Shown piece after piece: positions 14,526-22,340 of a stretch of 22,340 bases of DNA; position 1 is the stretch's first letter; each line of letters starts with the position of its first letter. A program made the position numbers and the translations under genes. This DNA is from CAZCFB01 sp964511535 (GTDB lineage: Bacteria; Myxococcota_A; Polyangia; GCA-2747355; CAZCFB01): assembly GCA_964511535.1 (NCBI GenBank), contig CAZEFW010000159.1, forward strand, positions 1-22,340, written 5' to 3'. The notes under the pieces are model-generated. The model saw nothing but the letters and a program-made list of their open reading frames with translations. It ran no database searches and had not been told where the DNA came from.

Positions 14526-15701
14526 CTAGGAGGCCCCGGTCGCGAGGACCCGCTCGTACACTCCGGCGGTGACCTCTGCGGCCCTGGAGACGGTGTACCG
14601 CTCCATCACCCGGCGGCGCAGCGCCCGGGACGGCCCCCGCGCCAGCGCTCGCTCCACGGCCGCGCGGATGGAGCCCGTGTCCCCCGGATCGCAGTACTCC
14701 GCCTCGTCGCCCAGGTAGGCCCGGGCGTAGCCCTGCTCGGTGGAGACCACCGCGCAGCCAGCGGCCGCGGCCTCCATGCTCACGAGCCCGGCGGTCTCGA
14801 ACCAGCTCGGCAGCGCGTGCACCGCCGCGGCGGCCATGGCCGAGGCCACCATGGGGCGGTCGAGCTGTCCCAGCAGCAGCGTGCGGGGCCGCGCCCCGGC
14901 GGCGCGGCTCACCATGCGCGTGTAGTGGCGGTGGCGCGGGTTGAAGCCGCCGGCCAGCACCAGCGGGACGTCGAGCGGCTCCAGGGCGTGAATCAGCGCC
15001 AGCTGGTTCTTGAGATCTTCCACCCGGCCGACGCAGAGCACGAAGTCCTTTACGCCGTAGCGCTCCACGAAGGGGGCCGGGTCCGCGGCCAGCGCCTCGG
15101 CTGGATCGATGCCCACCGGCACGATCTCCGAGCGAGCCGCGGACATGGTCACCTCGCCGAAGCGGCGCACCACCGCGGCGGCCTCCTGATCGGAGTTGAA
15201 CACCAGCGCGGTGGAGTAGTTGAGCAGCCAGCGCTGCATGTCCTCGGTGCCCCGCAGCTGGGTGCGGCCCGAAGCGCTCACCGCAAGCTCCACCGCCTGG
15301 CGCGGCCGGGACAGCAGCGCGCCGGGCCCCTGGGTCCACAGGTTGAACAGCGCGCGCGCGTCCTCCAGCCGGCCGTCCTTGCGGCCGAGCACCTTGTAGG
15401 CGCCCCTGCCGAGGCCGCGTCGCCCCTCGTTGTTGTAGCGCTCCAGATCCTGGTAGATGGTGGATGTCACCAGGGGGAGGCCCATGCGGCGGGCCGCGCG
15501 CCCCTGCAGGAAGGGCTCGATGGGGCGGGAGAGGTTGAACAGGTGAACCAGGTCGAACCCGTCGGTGCGCGGCTCCAGGTCCAGGCACAGGCTCGCCGAC
15601 TCGCCCAGCTCGTCCCTGAGGGTCAAGATCTGGCGCGTGTCGCCGCCCGGCTTGCGGAGCAGGTCAGGCCTGCCGCACAGGAGTATCCTGGGCCCGCTCA
15701 A
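14526..15701 (-). CDS. GT4 family glycosyltransferase
   Basis: 391 residues with a GT-B fold. The N-terminal half begins with GPRILLCGRPDLL and contains FDLVHLFNLSRP. The C-terminal half has VLCVGRVEDLKN (the usual VGR...KN element) and the E-x7-E motif in SWFETAGLVSMEAAAAG, which binds the nucleotide sugar in this family. The open frame extends to 16094, but its first 130 residues are a shadow of the GT2 gene. I chose TTG 15701 because GGGAG lies 8 bases upstream and because it overlaps the GT2 stop as TTGA (15698-15701), as elsewhere in this operon. The donor sugar cannot be told from sequence. Confidence 0.9.
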   Translation of the reverse strand: MSGPRILLCGRPDLLRKPGGDTRQILTLRDELGESASLCLDLEPRTDGFDLVHLFNLSRPIEPFLQGRAARRMGLPLVTSTIYQDLERYNNEGRRGLGRGAYKVLGRKDGRLEDARALFNLWTQGPGALLSRPRQAVELAVSASGRTQLRGTEDMQRWLLNYSTALVFNSDQEAAAVVRRFGEVTMSAARSEIVPVGIDPAEALAADPAPFVERYGVKDFVLCVGRVEDLKNQLALIHALEPLDVPLVLAGGFNPRHRHYTRMVSRAAGARPRTLLLGQLDRPMVASAMAAAAVHALPSWFETAGLVSMEAAAAGCAVVSTEQGYARAYLGDEAEYCDPGDTGSIRAAVERALARGPSRALRRRVMERYTVSRAAEVTAGVYERVLATGAS

Positions 15702-16558
15702 TAGAATCGCTCCCTGGGCGGCTGCTCTCGCCGGGTGGACCAGATCCGGTCCAGCCCCTCGCGCAGCCCCTGTCGACCCACGCCCGCCCAGCCGCCTCGC
15801 GCCAGCCAGAGCATGCTGAGCAGCGCCCCGAGGGGGAGCCGCCGCCCGGTGCCCAGGTGCTTGGCCGCGAAGCGCATGTAGGCGCCGTATACCCGCACCA
15901 GCCGCTCCGGGTGCCAGCGCGGGTTGCCGGTGTGTCGGATCTCCACCTCGTCCTCGACGCACACCGCGCGGCCCAGCTGCTGCACGCGGTAGCTCAGGTC
16001 CATGTCCTCGCCGTACAGGAAGTAGTCCTCGTCCAGCCCGTTGAGGCGGCGAAACAGCTCTGTCTCGGCCATCACCATGGCGCCCACCAGCCACTGCTGG
16101 TGCGCGGCGACCGGCGGCTGGCGGCCGAGCCAGCCTCGCACGAACACGCCCAGAGAGGGGTAGGGGGCCAGGGAGATCTGCCGGTGCCCCTCCTCGTTGA
16201 GCAGCGCCGGCCCCACCAGCCCGACCCCGGGTTGCCGCTCCAGGTGGTCGATGAGGCGCGCCAGGCAGTCGGGGCCGATGGCCGTGTCCGGGTTGACCAG
16301 GGCGGTGTAGCGCCCGCTGGCCATGGCGAGCCCCTGGTTCACCGCGGTGGCGAAGCCGCGGTTGTCCGGGTTGCGCACCACCTGGATCTCTTCGTGCCAG
16401 GAGGTCGCCGCCACGCTGCTGTCCGCGGAGTTGTTGTCGACGTAGATCACCTGCAGCCGGTCCAGGCCGGTGGAGCCGTACAGGGAGTCGAAACAGCGCC
16501 CCAGGCAGTTGGCGTGGTTGAAGCCCACCACGATGGCGGTCACGGAACGTTCAGGCAT
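15698..16558 (-). CDS. GT2 family glycosyltransferase (rhamnosyltransferase-like)
   Basis: 286 residues, first gene of the polysaccharide operon. GT-A fold elements: AIVVGFNHANCL, VIYVDNNSADSS (38-49), RGFATAVNQG, LVNPDTAIGPD (the DxD-equivalent PD), a loop LVGAMVMAETELFRRLNGLDE and FLYGEDMDLSYR. The general order matches WbbL-like transferases that add deoxysugars to lipid-linked intermediates. The C-terminal tail (about 230-286) is Arg/Leu/Gly-rich and may lie along the membrane. No ribosome site precedes ATG 16558, and the predicted promoter lies only 10 bases upstream, so the message may be nearly leaderless. Its stop overlaps the GT4 start. Confidence 0.9.
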   Translation of the reverse strand: MPERSVTAIVVGFNHANCLGRCFDSLYGSTGLDRLQVIYVDNNSADSSVAATSWHEEIQVVRNPDNRGFATAVNQGLAMASGRYTALVNPDTAIGPDCLARLIDHLERQPGVGLVGPALLNEEGHRQISLAPYPSLGVFVRGWLGRQPPVAAHQQWLVGAMVMAETELFRRLNGLDEDYFLYGEDMDLSYRVQQLGRAVCVEDEVEIRHTGNPRWHPERLVRVYGAYMRFAAKHLGTGRRLPLGALLSMLWLARGGWAGVGRQGLREGLDRIWSTRREQPPRERFY

Positions 16559-16568
16559 GTACAGGGAG

Positions 16569-16597
16569 TGTATACCAGGGTTGGGGAGGCGAGTCAG
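16569..16597 (-). promoter_or_regulatory. Predicted promoter of the polysaccharide operon
   Basis: Minus strand: CTGACT (16597-16592), 17-base spacer ending in TGG, TATACA (16574-16569). The -10 box is followed only 10 bases later by the GT2 start codon, so transcription would begin within a few bases of ATG. Confidence 0.45.
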
Positions 16598-16728
16598 ATG
16601 TTAGGTTGCAGGCAAATCAGTCGGGAGCCTGGATCCCCTGGGCCCTGCTGGCGCCTGGCTTGACGCTGTGAGCCGGCGACGCGTGAGCCATCACGAGACA
16701 GCCCGGTTTGCGGCTGGATCCCGTCACC

Positions 16729-16757
16729 TTGACGCTCCTGAGAGACCAAAGGATACT
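16729..16757 (+). promoter_or_regulatory. Predicted promoter of the lipoprotein gene
   Basis: TTGACG (16729-16734), 17-base spacer, GATACT (16752-16757). The leader to ATG 16796 is about 30 bases. The nonamer CTTGACGCT that includes the -35 box also occurs at 16659-16667. No -10-like hexamer follows that copy at the right distance. Confidence 0.55.
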
Positions 16758-16795
16758 TTTAGCTGCTCACTACTATGATGAACAAGAGGGTGACA

Positions 16796-19700
16796 ATGCT
16801 TAAATCGAAGCGTTATCAATACTTTTCCGCTTTCTGTCTGGTGCTGCTCGTGGCGTCCTTCGGCTGCAGCGACGACTCCGGCGGCGTCTGTACGCCAGGC
16901 GCAAGCAAGGCGTGCACATGCGCCGCAGGCGGCAGCGGCACCATGACCTGCACCGCCAGCGGGTCCGCATGGGGCACCTGCCAGTGCGCCAGCGACGGCG
17001 GGCTGGACGGCGCCATGGACGCCGCGACGAGCGAGGGCGGCGTCATGGAGGCCGGCGCCAGCGAGGCCGGCGCCACGGAGGCAGGGGCGGGAAACGAAGC
17101 CGGCGTCCAGGATGGCGGCGGCGACACCACGGTGGCAGACACGGGCCCGGTGGATGCCTCCGCGGCCAAGTACCCGTGGACCAAGGTCCCGACCCCGGGC
17201 AAGCCCGAGAGCCTGTACGACATCTGGGGGACCGGCCCCAGCAACATCTACGCCGTGGGGCAGAAGGGCACCATCCTGCGCTTCACCGGGCGCAAGTCCG
17301 GGACCCAGCCGTGGTGGACCGCTATCTCCTCTCCCACAACGAGTGACCTGCACGGGGTCTGGGGCTCCAGCCGGTTCGACGTCTTCGCCATGGGCGAGAA
17401 GGGGACCATCGCCTGGTTCGACGGGACCAAGTGGACCAAGTCCTCGTCCCTGTTCACCCACAACTTCCGCGCTGTCCACGGCAGCGGCCACGCCGCGGTC
17501 TTCGCCCTCGGGGAGTTCGGCACCCTGGCGCAGATCCAGCGCGCCACCACCCCCAACACCTGGAAGACCACCAAGCCCGGCCCGGTGCAGACCTACCTCG
17601 GCGGCTGGGGCGGCGCCAAGAACATCATCATCGCCGGCACCAGCGGCACGCTGATGCGTCATGACGGCACCAGCTGGAAGAAGATGACCTCGCCCACCAC
17701 CGAGCACCTGTGGGACATCTGGGGCGCGTCCAGCAACAACGTCTTCGCGGTGGGCGAGAAGGGCACCATCCTGCGCTACGACGGCAAGGCGTGGAAGAAG
17801 ATGACCACACCCACCGCCACCCAGCTCTTCGGCGTCTGGGGCAGCGGCCCCGCCGACGTGTGGGCTGTGGGCGCCAAGGGAGAGACCCTGCACTACAACG
17901 GCAGCTACTGGGCCAAGAAGATCTCGGGGGTCAAGGTGAGCCTGCGCGCCGTGTGGGGCACGGGCGCCACCAACGTCTACGCCGTGGGAGAGCAGAACAC
18001 CGTGCTGCACTACGCGCCGTGCCACTGCAAGGTGGGGACCCGGTGCTACCAGAAGGGCGATGTCGACGACACCGGCTGCAAGGCCTGCGACCCGGCCAAG
18101 AGCACCACGGCCCTCTCCGCTGTGGCCGGCGCCTGCACCATCAACGGCAAGTGCTACGCCAAGGGCGAGCTCGACCTGGCCCGGTGCAACAAGTGCGAGC
18201 CGAGCGTCTCCACCACCACGTGGACGCCGGTGGCGGGCACCTGCAAGGTCGGCGGCGTCTGCGTCGCCGCGGGCCAGTCCGGCCCCTCCACCTGTCAGGT
18301 GTGCGCCCCGGCCAAGAACAACAGCGGCTGGAGCGGGGTGACGGGCAAGTGCTTCATCTCTGGCGTGTGCTACGCCAGCGGCGTCAAGGATCCCTCCGGC
18401 TGCCAGGAGTGCGCCCCCACCAAGAGCACCACCTCATGGTCGCCGCTGTCGGGCATGTGCAACATCAGCGGCAAGTGCTACAAGAACGGCACCAAGGACG
18501 CCGCCTTCGCCTGCCGCACCTGCAACACGGCCAAGAGCGCCACGTCGTGGACCGTGGATCCGGGCAAGTGCCTCATCGTCGGCAAGTGCATGGCCAACGG
18601 CGCCAAGGACACCTCCGGCTGTCAGGTGTGCAACGCGGCCAAGACCCAGACCGCCTGGAGCGCGGTGGCGGGCAAGTGCTACATCAACGGCAAGTGCTAC
18701 AGCGCGTCAGTGGGCGACGGCAGCGGCTGCCGTCACTGCGCGCCTGGCAAGAACGACAAGGCGTGGACCGTCGCCGCGGGCAGCTGCTACCTCGACGGCA
18801 AGTGCTACGTGCACAACGCCTTCGGCTCCAACCAGTGCCAGAAGTGCGACACCACCAAGAGCCAGACCGCCTGGACCGTGGTGCCCAACAAGTGCTGGAT
18901 CGCCAACAACTGCTACAACAACGGCCAGGTCTCGCCGGGCGGCTGCGACAAGTGCGATATATCCCAGAGCACGACCTCCTGGACCAAGGTCGGGTGCACC
19001 GCCTACCCGCTGCCGAAGAAGAAGATCACCTTCGCGGCCGGCACCTCCACCTCCAGCATGACCATGTACACCATCGACAGCGACGGCTCCAACCTGACCA
19101 AGCTGCCCGGCTGGGGCAACATGTACACCAGCTACTCCAGCTACCTCTATGGCCGCGCGCGGCAGTACTACACCTTCACCCACCTGGAGCCCGGCTACGG
19201 CAACGCCTTCTCCTACTACCCGGTGATTCTGCCCCACGGGAAGGGCCATGTGCGCTGGTTCCGCGACACCACCAACAACGAGGTGGGGGCGATGCACGTC
19301 AAGCCGGACGGCACCATCACCCGGCTCTACGACACCTCCGGGTCGAGCTACAGCTACTTCTACTACTACTTCGCGGTCAGCAGCAGCGGCACCTACGTCG
19401 GCGGCCTGAGCAGCACCAAGAAGACCCTGGTGCTGATGCGCACCGACGGCAAGACCTTCTCCAACGGGAAGTCGTCGGTGGAGTGGGCGCTCAACCCGGC
19501 CTACACGGTCTACACCAACAGCATCACCGTCACGGACAAGGCGATCTACGTGGTCACCCGGCCGAACTCGTCCTACCCGTACAAGTACAACCTCTGGTGG
19601 GCGCCGGTGTCGGGCACCCAGGCGCCCCAGGTTGTCAACCTGCCGGTGACCGGCGGGCCCAACCCGGCCTACATCCACACCTCCCCCGCCATGGCGGCCG

Positions 19701-20830
19701 ACGGCTCGACGGTGGCGGTGGTGGCCGGGGCCTCCTCCAGCAGCGAGGACGTGGTGGCGGTGGACGGCGTCAGCGGCAAGGCGACCAAGATCAGCTCGTC
19801 CACGGGCAACTACTACTACAACTCCAGCTACTACGGGTACGGCTCGGGCGGCACCCAGCTCGCGGTCTCCACCAAGGGCACCTGGGTCGCCTACGTCAAG
19901 TACTCCTCGTCCTACATCTACGACCTGTACGTGGCCAAGGCCGACGGCACGGGCACGCCGCACCACGTGAGCCAGTCCAGCAACTTCAACGGCTCGTACA
20001 AGCGCTTCTACAGCCTGAAGTGGATCGACGACGACAACCTGGTCTTCACCGGGTACGGCTCATCGTCGAGCTACATCGACATCTTCCGCTACAAGGCGTC
20101 CATCAAGGACCTGCTCAACGTCACCGGCTTCACCGGCAAGACCAAGCCCTACGCGCTGAGCTCCAGCACCTACCACAGGGTCTACGGCATGTGGATGTCG
20201 CCCAACGGCAAGTACCTCTACTACCTGGCCTACAAGCAGGGGTCGCCCTACTACACCCGGGATATCCGCGCCATCGACACCAGCAGCTGGAAGGTCACCG
20301 ACATCACCACGGGGGCGGAGGTGTATACCAACAGCGACTCCTTCGCCACCTGTCACAAGGGGAGCAAGATGTTCTTCGCCGCCGAACCCAAGGCGGTGAA
20401 CTACACCCAGCTGCAGGTGATGATGTACGACATGAACACCGCGTCCAAGGCGGTGCAGCTGACCCAGCTCTCGCCGGTCTACAGCAACTACAACTACATC
20501 TACGAGCTGACGGCGAGCGCGGACTGCAAGTTCGTCAACTTCCGCGCCGGCTACTCGTCGTACACCAACGCCTACACGGTGAGGGCCACCACGCCGGCCC
20601 TGGTGGGCAAGCTGACCAACGCCAGCCAGTCCACGGGCCCGGGCTACGTCTTCGACTACATGGACTACGCCAAGGACAACAGCCAGGTGGTCTACTTCTC
20701 CGGGCCGGCGTCCAACAAGTACGAGATGTACGTGGCGCCCCCCGCCATGGGCTCCTGCTGCCAGCCGAAGAAGGTCTGGTCCGGCCCCTCCGGAACTTAC
20801 AAGTACTGGATGCTCTACGGGGTGAAGTAG
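16796..20830 (+). CDS. Giant Cys-repeat/beta-propeller lipoprotein
   Basis: 1344 residues, exported and probably lipid-anchored on the outer membrane; function unknown. A lipoprotein signal ends in LLVASFGC with Cys24. Residues 32-64 carry the CTPG...CxC...CxC element common in myxobacterial lipoproteins as I remember it. A Gly/Ala/Glu linker (65-125) follows. Residues 126-405 hold seven repeats of the form W-G-x-N-V-F-A-V-G-x-x-G-T-I-L-x-Y-D-G, enough for a seven-bladed propeller. Residues 409-734 hold nine repeats of about 36 residues, each with four Cys (C-x(4-6)-C-x(9-12)-C-x2-C). Residues 735-1344 are Ser/Tyr/Thr-rich with TolB/PD40-like blades (VAKADGTG, MWMSPNGKYLYYLA). ATG 16796 is chosen over 16775 because AAGAGGGTG lies just upstream and gives a normal signal length. 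The gene stands alone, diverging from the polysaccharide operon. Confidence 0.93.
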   Translation: MLKSKRYQYFSAFCLVLLVASFGCSDDSGGVCTPGASKACTCAAGGSGTMTCTASGSAWGTCQCASDGGLDGAMDAATSEGGVMEAGASEAGATEAGAGNEAGVQDGGGDTTVADTGPVDASAAKYPWTKVPTPGKPESLYDIWGTGPSNIYAVGQKGTILRFTGRKSGTQPWWTAISSPTTSDLHGVWGSSRFDVFAMGEKGTIAWFDGTKWTKSSSLFTHNFRAVHGSGHAAVFALGEFGTLAQIQRATTPNTWKTTKPGPVQTYLGGWGGAKNIIIAGTSGTLMRHDGTSWKKMTSPTTEHLWDIWGASSNNVFAVGEKGTILRYDGKAWKKMTTPTATQLFGVWGSGPADVWAVGAKGETLHYNGSYWAKKISGVKVSLRAVWGTGATNVYAVGEQNTVLHYAPCHCKVGTRCYQKGDVDDTGCKACDPAKSTTALSAVAGACTINGKCYAKGELDLARCNKCEPSVSTTTWTPVAGTCKVGGVCVAAGQSGPSTCQVCAPAKNNSGWSGVTGKCFISGVCYASGVKDPSGCQECAPTKSTTSWSPLSGMCNISGKCYKNGTKDAAFACRTCNTAKSATSWTVDPGKCLIVGKCMANGAKDTSGCQVCNAAKTQTAWSAVAGKCYINGKCYSASVGDGSGCRHCAPGKNDKAWTVAAGSCYLDGKCYVHNAFGSNQCQKCDTTKSQTAWTVVPNKCWIANNCYNNGQVSPGGCDKCDISQSTTSWTKVGCTAYPLPKKKITFAAGTSTSSMTMYTIDSDGSNLTKLPGWGNMYTSYSSYLYGRARQYYTFTHLEPGYGNAFSYYPVILPHGKGHVRWFRDTTNNEVGAMHVKPDGTITRLYDTSGSSYSYFYYYFAVSSSGTYVGGLSSTKKTLVLMRTDGKTFSNGKSSVEWALNPAYTVYTNSITVTDKAIYVVTRPNSSYPYKYNLWWAPVSGTQAPQVVNLPVTGGPNPAYIHTSPAMAADGSTVAVVAGASSSSEDVVAVDGVSGKATKISSSTGNYYYNSSYYGYGSGGTQLAVSTKGTWVAYVKYSSSYIYDLYVAKADGTGTPHHVSQSSNFNGSYKRFYSLKWIDDDNLVFTGYGSSSSYIDIFRYKASIKDLLNVTGFTGKTKPYALSSSTYHRVYGMWMSPNGKYLYYLAYKQGSPYYTRDIRAIDTSSWKVTDITTGAEVYTNSDSFATCHKGSKMFFAAEPKAVNYTQLQVMMYDMNTASKAVQLTQLSPVYSNYNYIYELTASADCKFVNFRAGYSSYTNAYTVRATTPALVGKLTNASQSTGPGYVFDYMDYAKDNSQVVYFSGPASNKYEMYVAPPAMGSCCQPKKVWSGPSGTYKYWMLYGVK
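18020..18997 (+). repeat. Nine tandem cysteine-rich repeats inside the lipoprotein
   Basis: Nine units of about 108 bp encode CxxxGxCYxxG...CxxC...K/S-x-T-x-W-x-x-x-x-G segments. The fifth has one extra residue (AFACRTC), and the last ends with a lone Cys. Units differ in sequence, so they diverged after duplication. The cysteines are evenly spaced and probably form disulfides outside the cell. Confidence 0.85.
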
Positions 20831-20850
20831 GGCCCCTCAGGTAAGGGGCC
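20831..20850 (+). terminator. Hairpin between convergent genes
   Basis: A perfect 7-bp stem GGCCCCT/AGGGGCC with a 6-base loop starts on the base after the lipoprotein stop and lies 25 bases past the stop of the convergent radical SAM gene. There is no T-run on either side, so termination may be weak or factor-assisted. Confidence 0.45.
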
Positions 20851-20875
20851 GGGACGCCCGCGCGGAGGTTTCCCC

Positions 20876-21976
20876 CTAGAAAATCTCGTACTCCGCGTCC
20901 CCGTCAAACACATTGTCCAGCGCGTACTCGTAGGACTCGTACGGCAGGTTCATGGATGTCTCGTACGAGATCTGCCCGAACGGCTCGCTCCTGGAGATGC
21001 CGCGAGCGAACTTGGTGTCGTTGGAGCAATCGTTGATCGTGACGGGCCATCCATCGGCAGCCGCAGCTTCCAGCAGATCGTAAATATGGTGCCGGCTGGA
21101 GATGGGAGAGACGTAGCCCAGCCGATGGCGGTAGACAGGTCCCTCACCTTCGAACCGCTTGATGGAGGCTGGCGTGAGCTGCAGCTCCGCCATGTTTATC
21201 TGGTCCAGGCCCGTGTCGAGGATGCGGGCCTTGCGCTTCTCGATCAGGGCACGGCTCTCGCTGAAGATCGGGGTCTCGACGCATACGTACTTGAAGTGTT
21301 TGCGGGCGATCTTCATGTTCTCGATGACCGCGTCCGAGAACCGCGACGCCATGAGGTTGAAGCGGATCTCCTGCAGGCCGCAGTCCCGGAGCTTCGCGCA
21401 GTTCTCCTCGGTGGCGAAGACGCCGTTGGTGTACAGGTACTGGTGGAGCCCGTGCTCCGAGATTGACCGCATCAGCGCGGTCATCTTCTCCATCTCCATC
21501 AGCGGCTCCTTCTGGAGCCATCCCACCGCCTGGATCTTGTCTCCTTGCCGATGGAAGAAGAGCTCGGCCTCCTCGGCGGTCATGTAGTTCCCCTCGACCA
21601 TGTAGCGATCTTTGGAGAGCTGCCGGACCTCGAGGCCGTCGTAGTAGCAGAACCGGCACTCCTGGGTGCACTTCGAGGAGTGCCGGACATGGGTTATTTC
21701 GCCGTACAGGCAGGAGTGGCAACCCGGAGTCAGCCCCTTGCCAAGGAAAGCGACGAAGCCCCGCTCTTCCACGGTCAAACCCTCGATATCGCCCTGCCGC
21801 TGCTTGATCTGATCGAGGACCCATCGATACAGGGCGGTCTCAACGAAGGTGAGGATATCCAGGACCCGCGTGGGCAGCTCGGGCTCGGTTGTCGAGGACA
21901 GGATACCCTTGCACACCTGCAGGATCTCCCTGAGATCGCTGGTCTTGAAACTGTCCTTGGTAATGTCCGCGTACAT
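20876..21976 (-). CDS. Radical SAM protein of unknown substrate
   Basis: 366 residues. C103-x3-C107-x2-C110 (KCTQECRFCYY) is the canonical motif for the [4Fe-4S] cluster that cleaves S-adenosylmethionine. A second pair, C86-x2-C89 in TPGCHSCLYG, lies 14 residues earlier and could bind another metal or cluster. The usual GGE position reads GWLQKEPL (152-159). LYTNGV (181-186) is the expected inner strand. An 80-residue helical extension precedes the core, and the C-terminal end is acidic (DGDAEYEIF). The frame opens with TTG at 21997, but ATG 21976 has AAGGTGA 5 bases upstream and is preferred. It lies 80 bases downstream of the inositol-phosphate synthase gene on the same strand, so a shared transcript is likely. 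I do not recognise the exact subfamily. Confidence 0.88.
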   Translation of the reverse strand: MYADITKDSFKTSDLREILQVCKGILSSTTEPELPTRVLDILTFVETALYRWVLDQIKQRQGDIEGLTVEERGFVAFLGKGLTPGCHSCLYGEITHVRHSSKCTQECRFCYYDGLEVRQLSKDRYMVEGNYMTAEEAELFFHRQGDKIQAVGWLQKEPLMEMEKMTALMRSISEHGLHQYLYTNGVFATEENCAKLRDCGLQEIRFNLMASRFSDAVIENMKIARKHFKYVCVETPIFSESRALIEKRKARILDTGLDQINMAELQLTPASIKRFEGEGPVYRHRLGYVSPISSRHHIYDLLEAAAADGWPVTINDCSNDTKFARGISRSEPFGQISYETSMNLPYESYEYALDNVFDGDAEYEIF

Positions 21977-22056
21977 GAAGGTCACCTTAGCAGGCAAGCG
22001 GTGGCCCTCAAGATATTCCCGGTCCTCCCTGAATCAGCGGCGGAGAAGCTGGCGCT

Positions 22057-22340
22057 CTACTCGTAATACTCCAGGCCGAAGTGGGTCAGCTGCAGCTCGT
22101 CCTGCATGTACCGGAGGGTGTTCTTCAGCTTGAGCAGCTGCACGAACAGGTCGTGCTCGGGGTAAATCTCTGGCGCGTGGGCCGGGGACTTGAAGTAGAA
22201 GCTGAGCCACTCCTGGATGTCCTTCATGCCGGCGCGCTGGCCCAGGTCCATGAACAGGGCCAGGTCGAGGACGATGGGCGCGGCCAGGATCGAGTCGCGG
22301 CAGAGGAAGTCGACCTTGATCTGCATCGGGTAGCCGAGCC
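22057..22340 (-). CDS. myo-inositol-1-phosphate synthase, C-terminal end only
   Basis: The frame is open to the window edge; 93 complete codons are present before TAG. The family converts glucose 6-phosphate to inositol 1-phosphate with NAD and supplies inositol for lipids or solutes. The segment LGYPMQIKVDFLCRDSILAAP, followed by IVLDLALFMDLGQRAG and IQEWLSFYFKSP, matches the C-terminal region of bacterial members of this family as I know them. DSILAAP is the characteristic element. The ATG at 22326 is internal, not a start. The assignment rests on this short part; the NAD-binding domain lies beyond the window. Confidence 0.8.
   Translation of the reverse strand, partial: LGYPMQIKVDFLCRDSILAAPIVLDLALFMDLGQRAGMKDIQEWLSFYFKSPAHAPEIYPEHDLFVQLLKLKNTLRYMQDELQLTHFGLEYYE

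Noticed and set aside
12209..14572. 787-codon plus-strand ORF
   Set aside because: Antisense shadow of the GT2/sugar-transferase gene in GC-rich DNA; His/Gln/Val-rich with no domain.
15702..16094. N-terminal extension of the GT4 frame
   Set aside because: Overlaps the GT2 gene out of frame and has Arg/Gly/Ala-rich shadow composition; the TTG start at 15701 has a ribosome site.
17710..20844. 1044-codon plus-strand ORF in another frame of the lipoprotein
   Set aside because: Arg/Gln/Leu-rich by-product of the repetitive codon usage; the overlapping frame has the signal peptide, repeats and Cys pattern.

Overview
The window comes from a GC-rich bacterium. The most likely source is a Myxococcota or other former deltaproteobacterium. 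The evidence is the dense two-component and c-di-GMP signalling, and a giant lipoprotein whose cysteine spacing and CYxxG repeats I associate with that group. The assignment is an inference; there is no rRNA or other marker here.

Layout from left to right. (1) Positions 1-759 (minus strand) hold most of an IS481-type DDE transposase that runs off the left edge. Its upstream end carries two 20-bp direct repeats (814-856) that probably mark the IS end. They overlap a doubtful 31-codon ORF with a very good ribosome binding site. (2) Positions 1110-10493 (minus strand) are a signalling block. A PAS-rich hybrid histidine kinase (10493 to 6656) is split by a run of nine G on the coding strand. It is followed by a receiver-kinase fusion, a sigma-54 activator of the NtrC class, a receiver-EAL phosphodiesterase and a membrane PAS-GGDEF cyclase. 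Between the activator gene and the EAL gene lie two tandem 15-bp palindromes and a near-consensus sigma-54 -24/-12 element. Together they look like an enhancer and promoter through which the activator drives the c-di-GMP pair. (3) Positions 10494-10948 are intergenic. They hold a predicted kinase-operon promoter with a palindrome in its spacer and TTCACGA repeats, then a hexanucleotide low-complexity tract. (4) Positions 10949-16558 (minus strand) are a tightly packed, partly overlapping polysaccharide operon: GT2, GT4, a GT2 fused to a polyprenyl-phosphate sugar transferase, RmlD and an RmlC-type epimerase. (5) Positions 16796-20830 (plus strand) encode a 1344-residue lipoprotein with its own promoter and three surface-type domains. 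(6) Positions 20876-22340 (minus strand) hold a radical SAM protein and the C-terminal end of a myo-inositol-1-phosphate synthase.

How the parts may work together: stimuli sensed by the PAS kinases would phosphorylate the NtrC-type activator. With sigma-54 RNA polymerase it would then switch on a phosphodiesterase/cyclase pair that sets c-di-GMP. The adjacent exopolysaccharide operon is a plausible downstream output, but nothing in the sequence proves that last link. No tRNA, rRNA or CRISPR array was seen.
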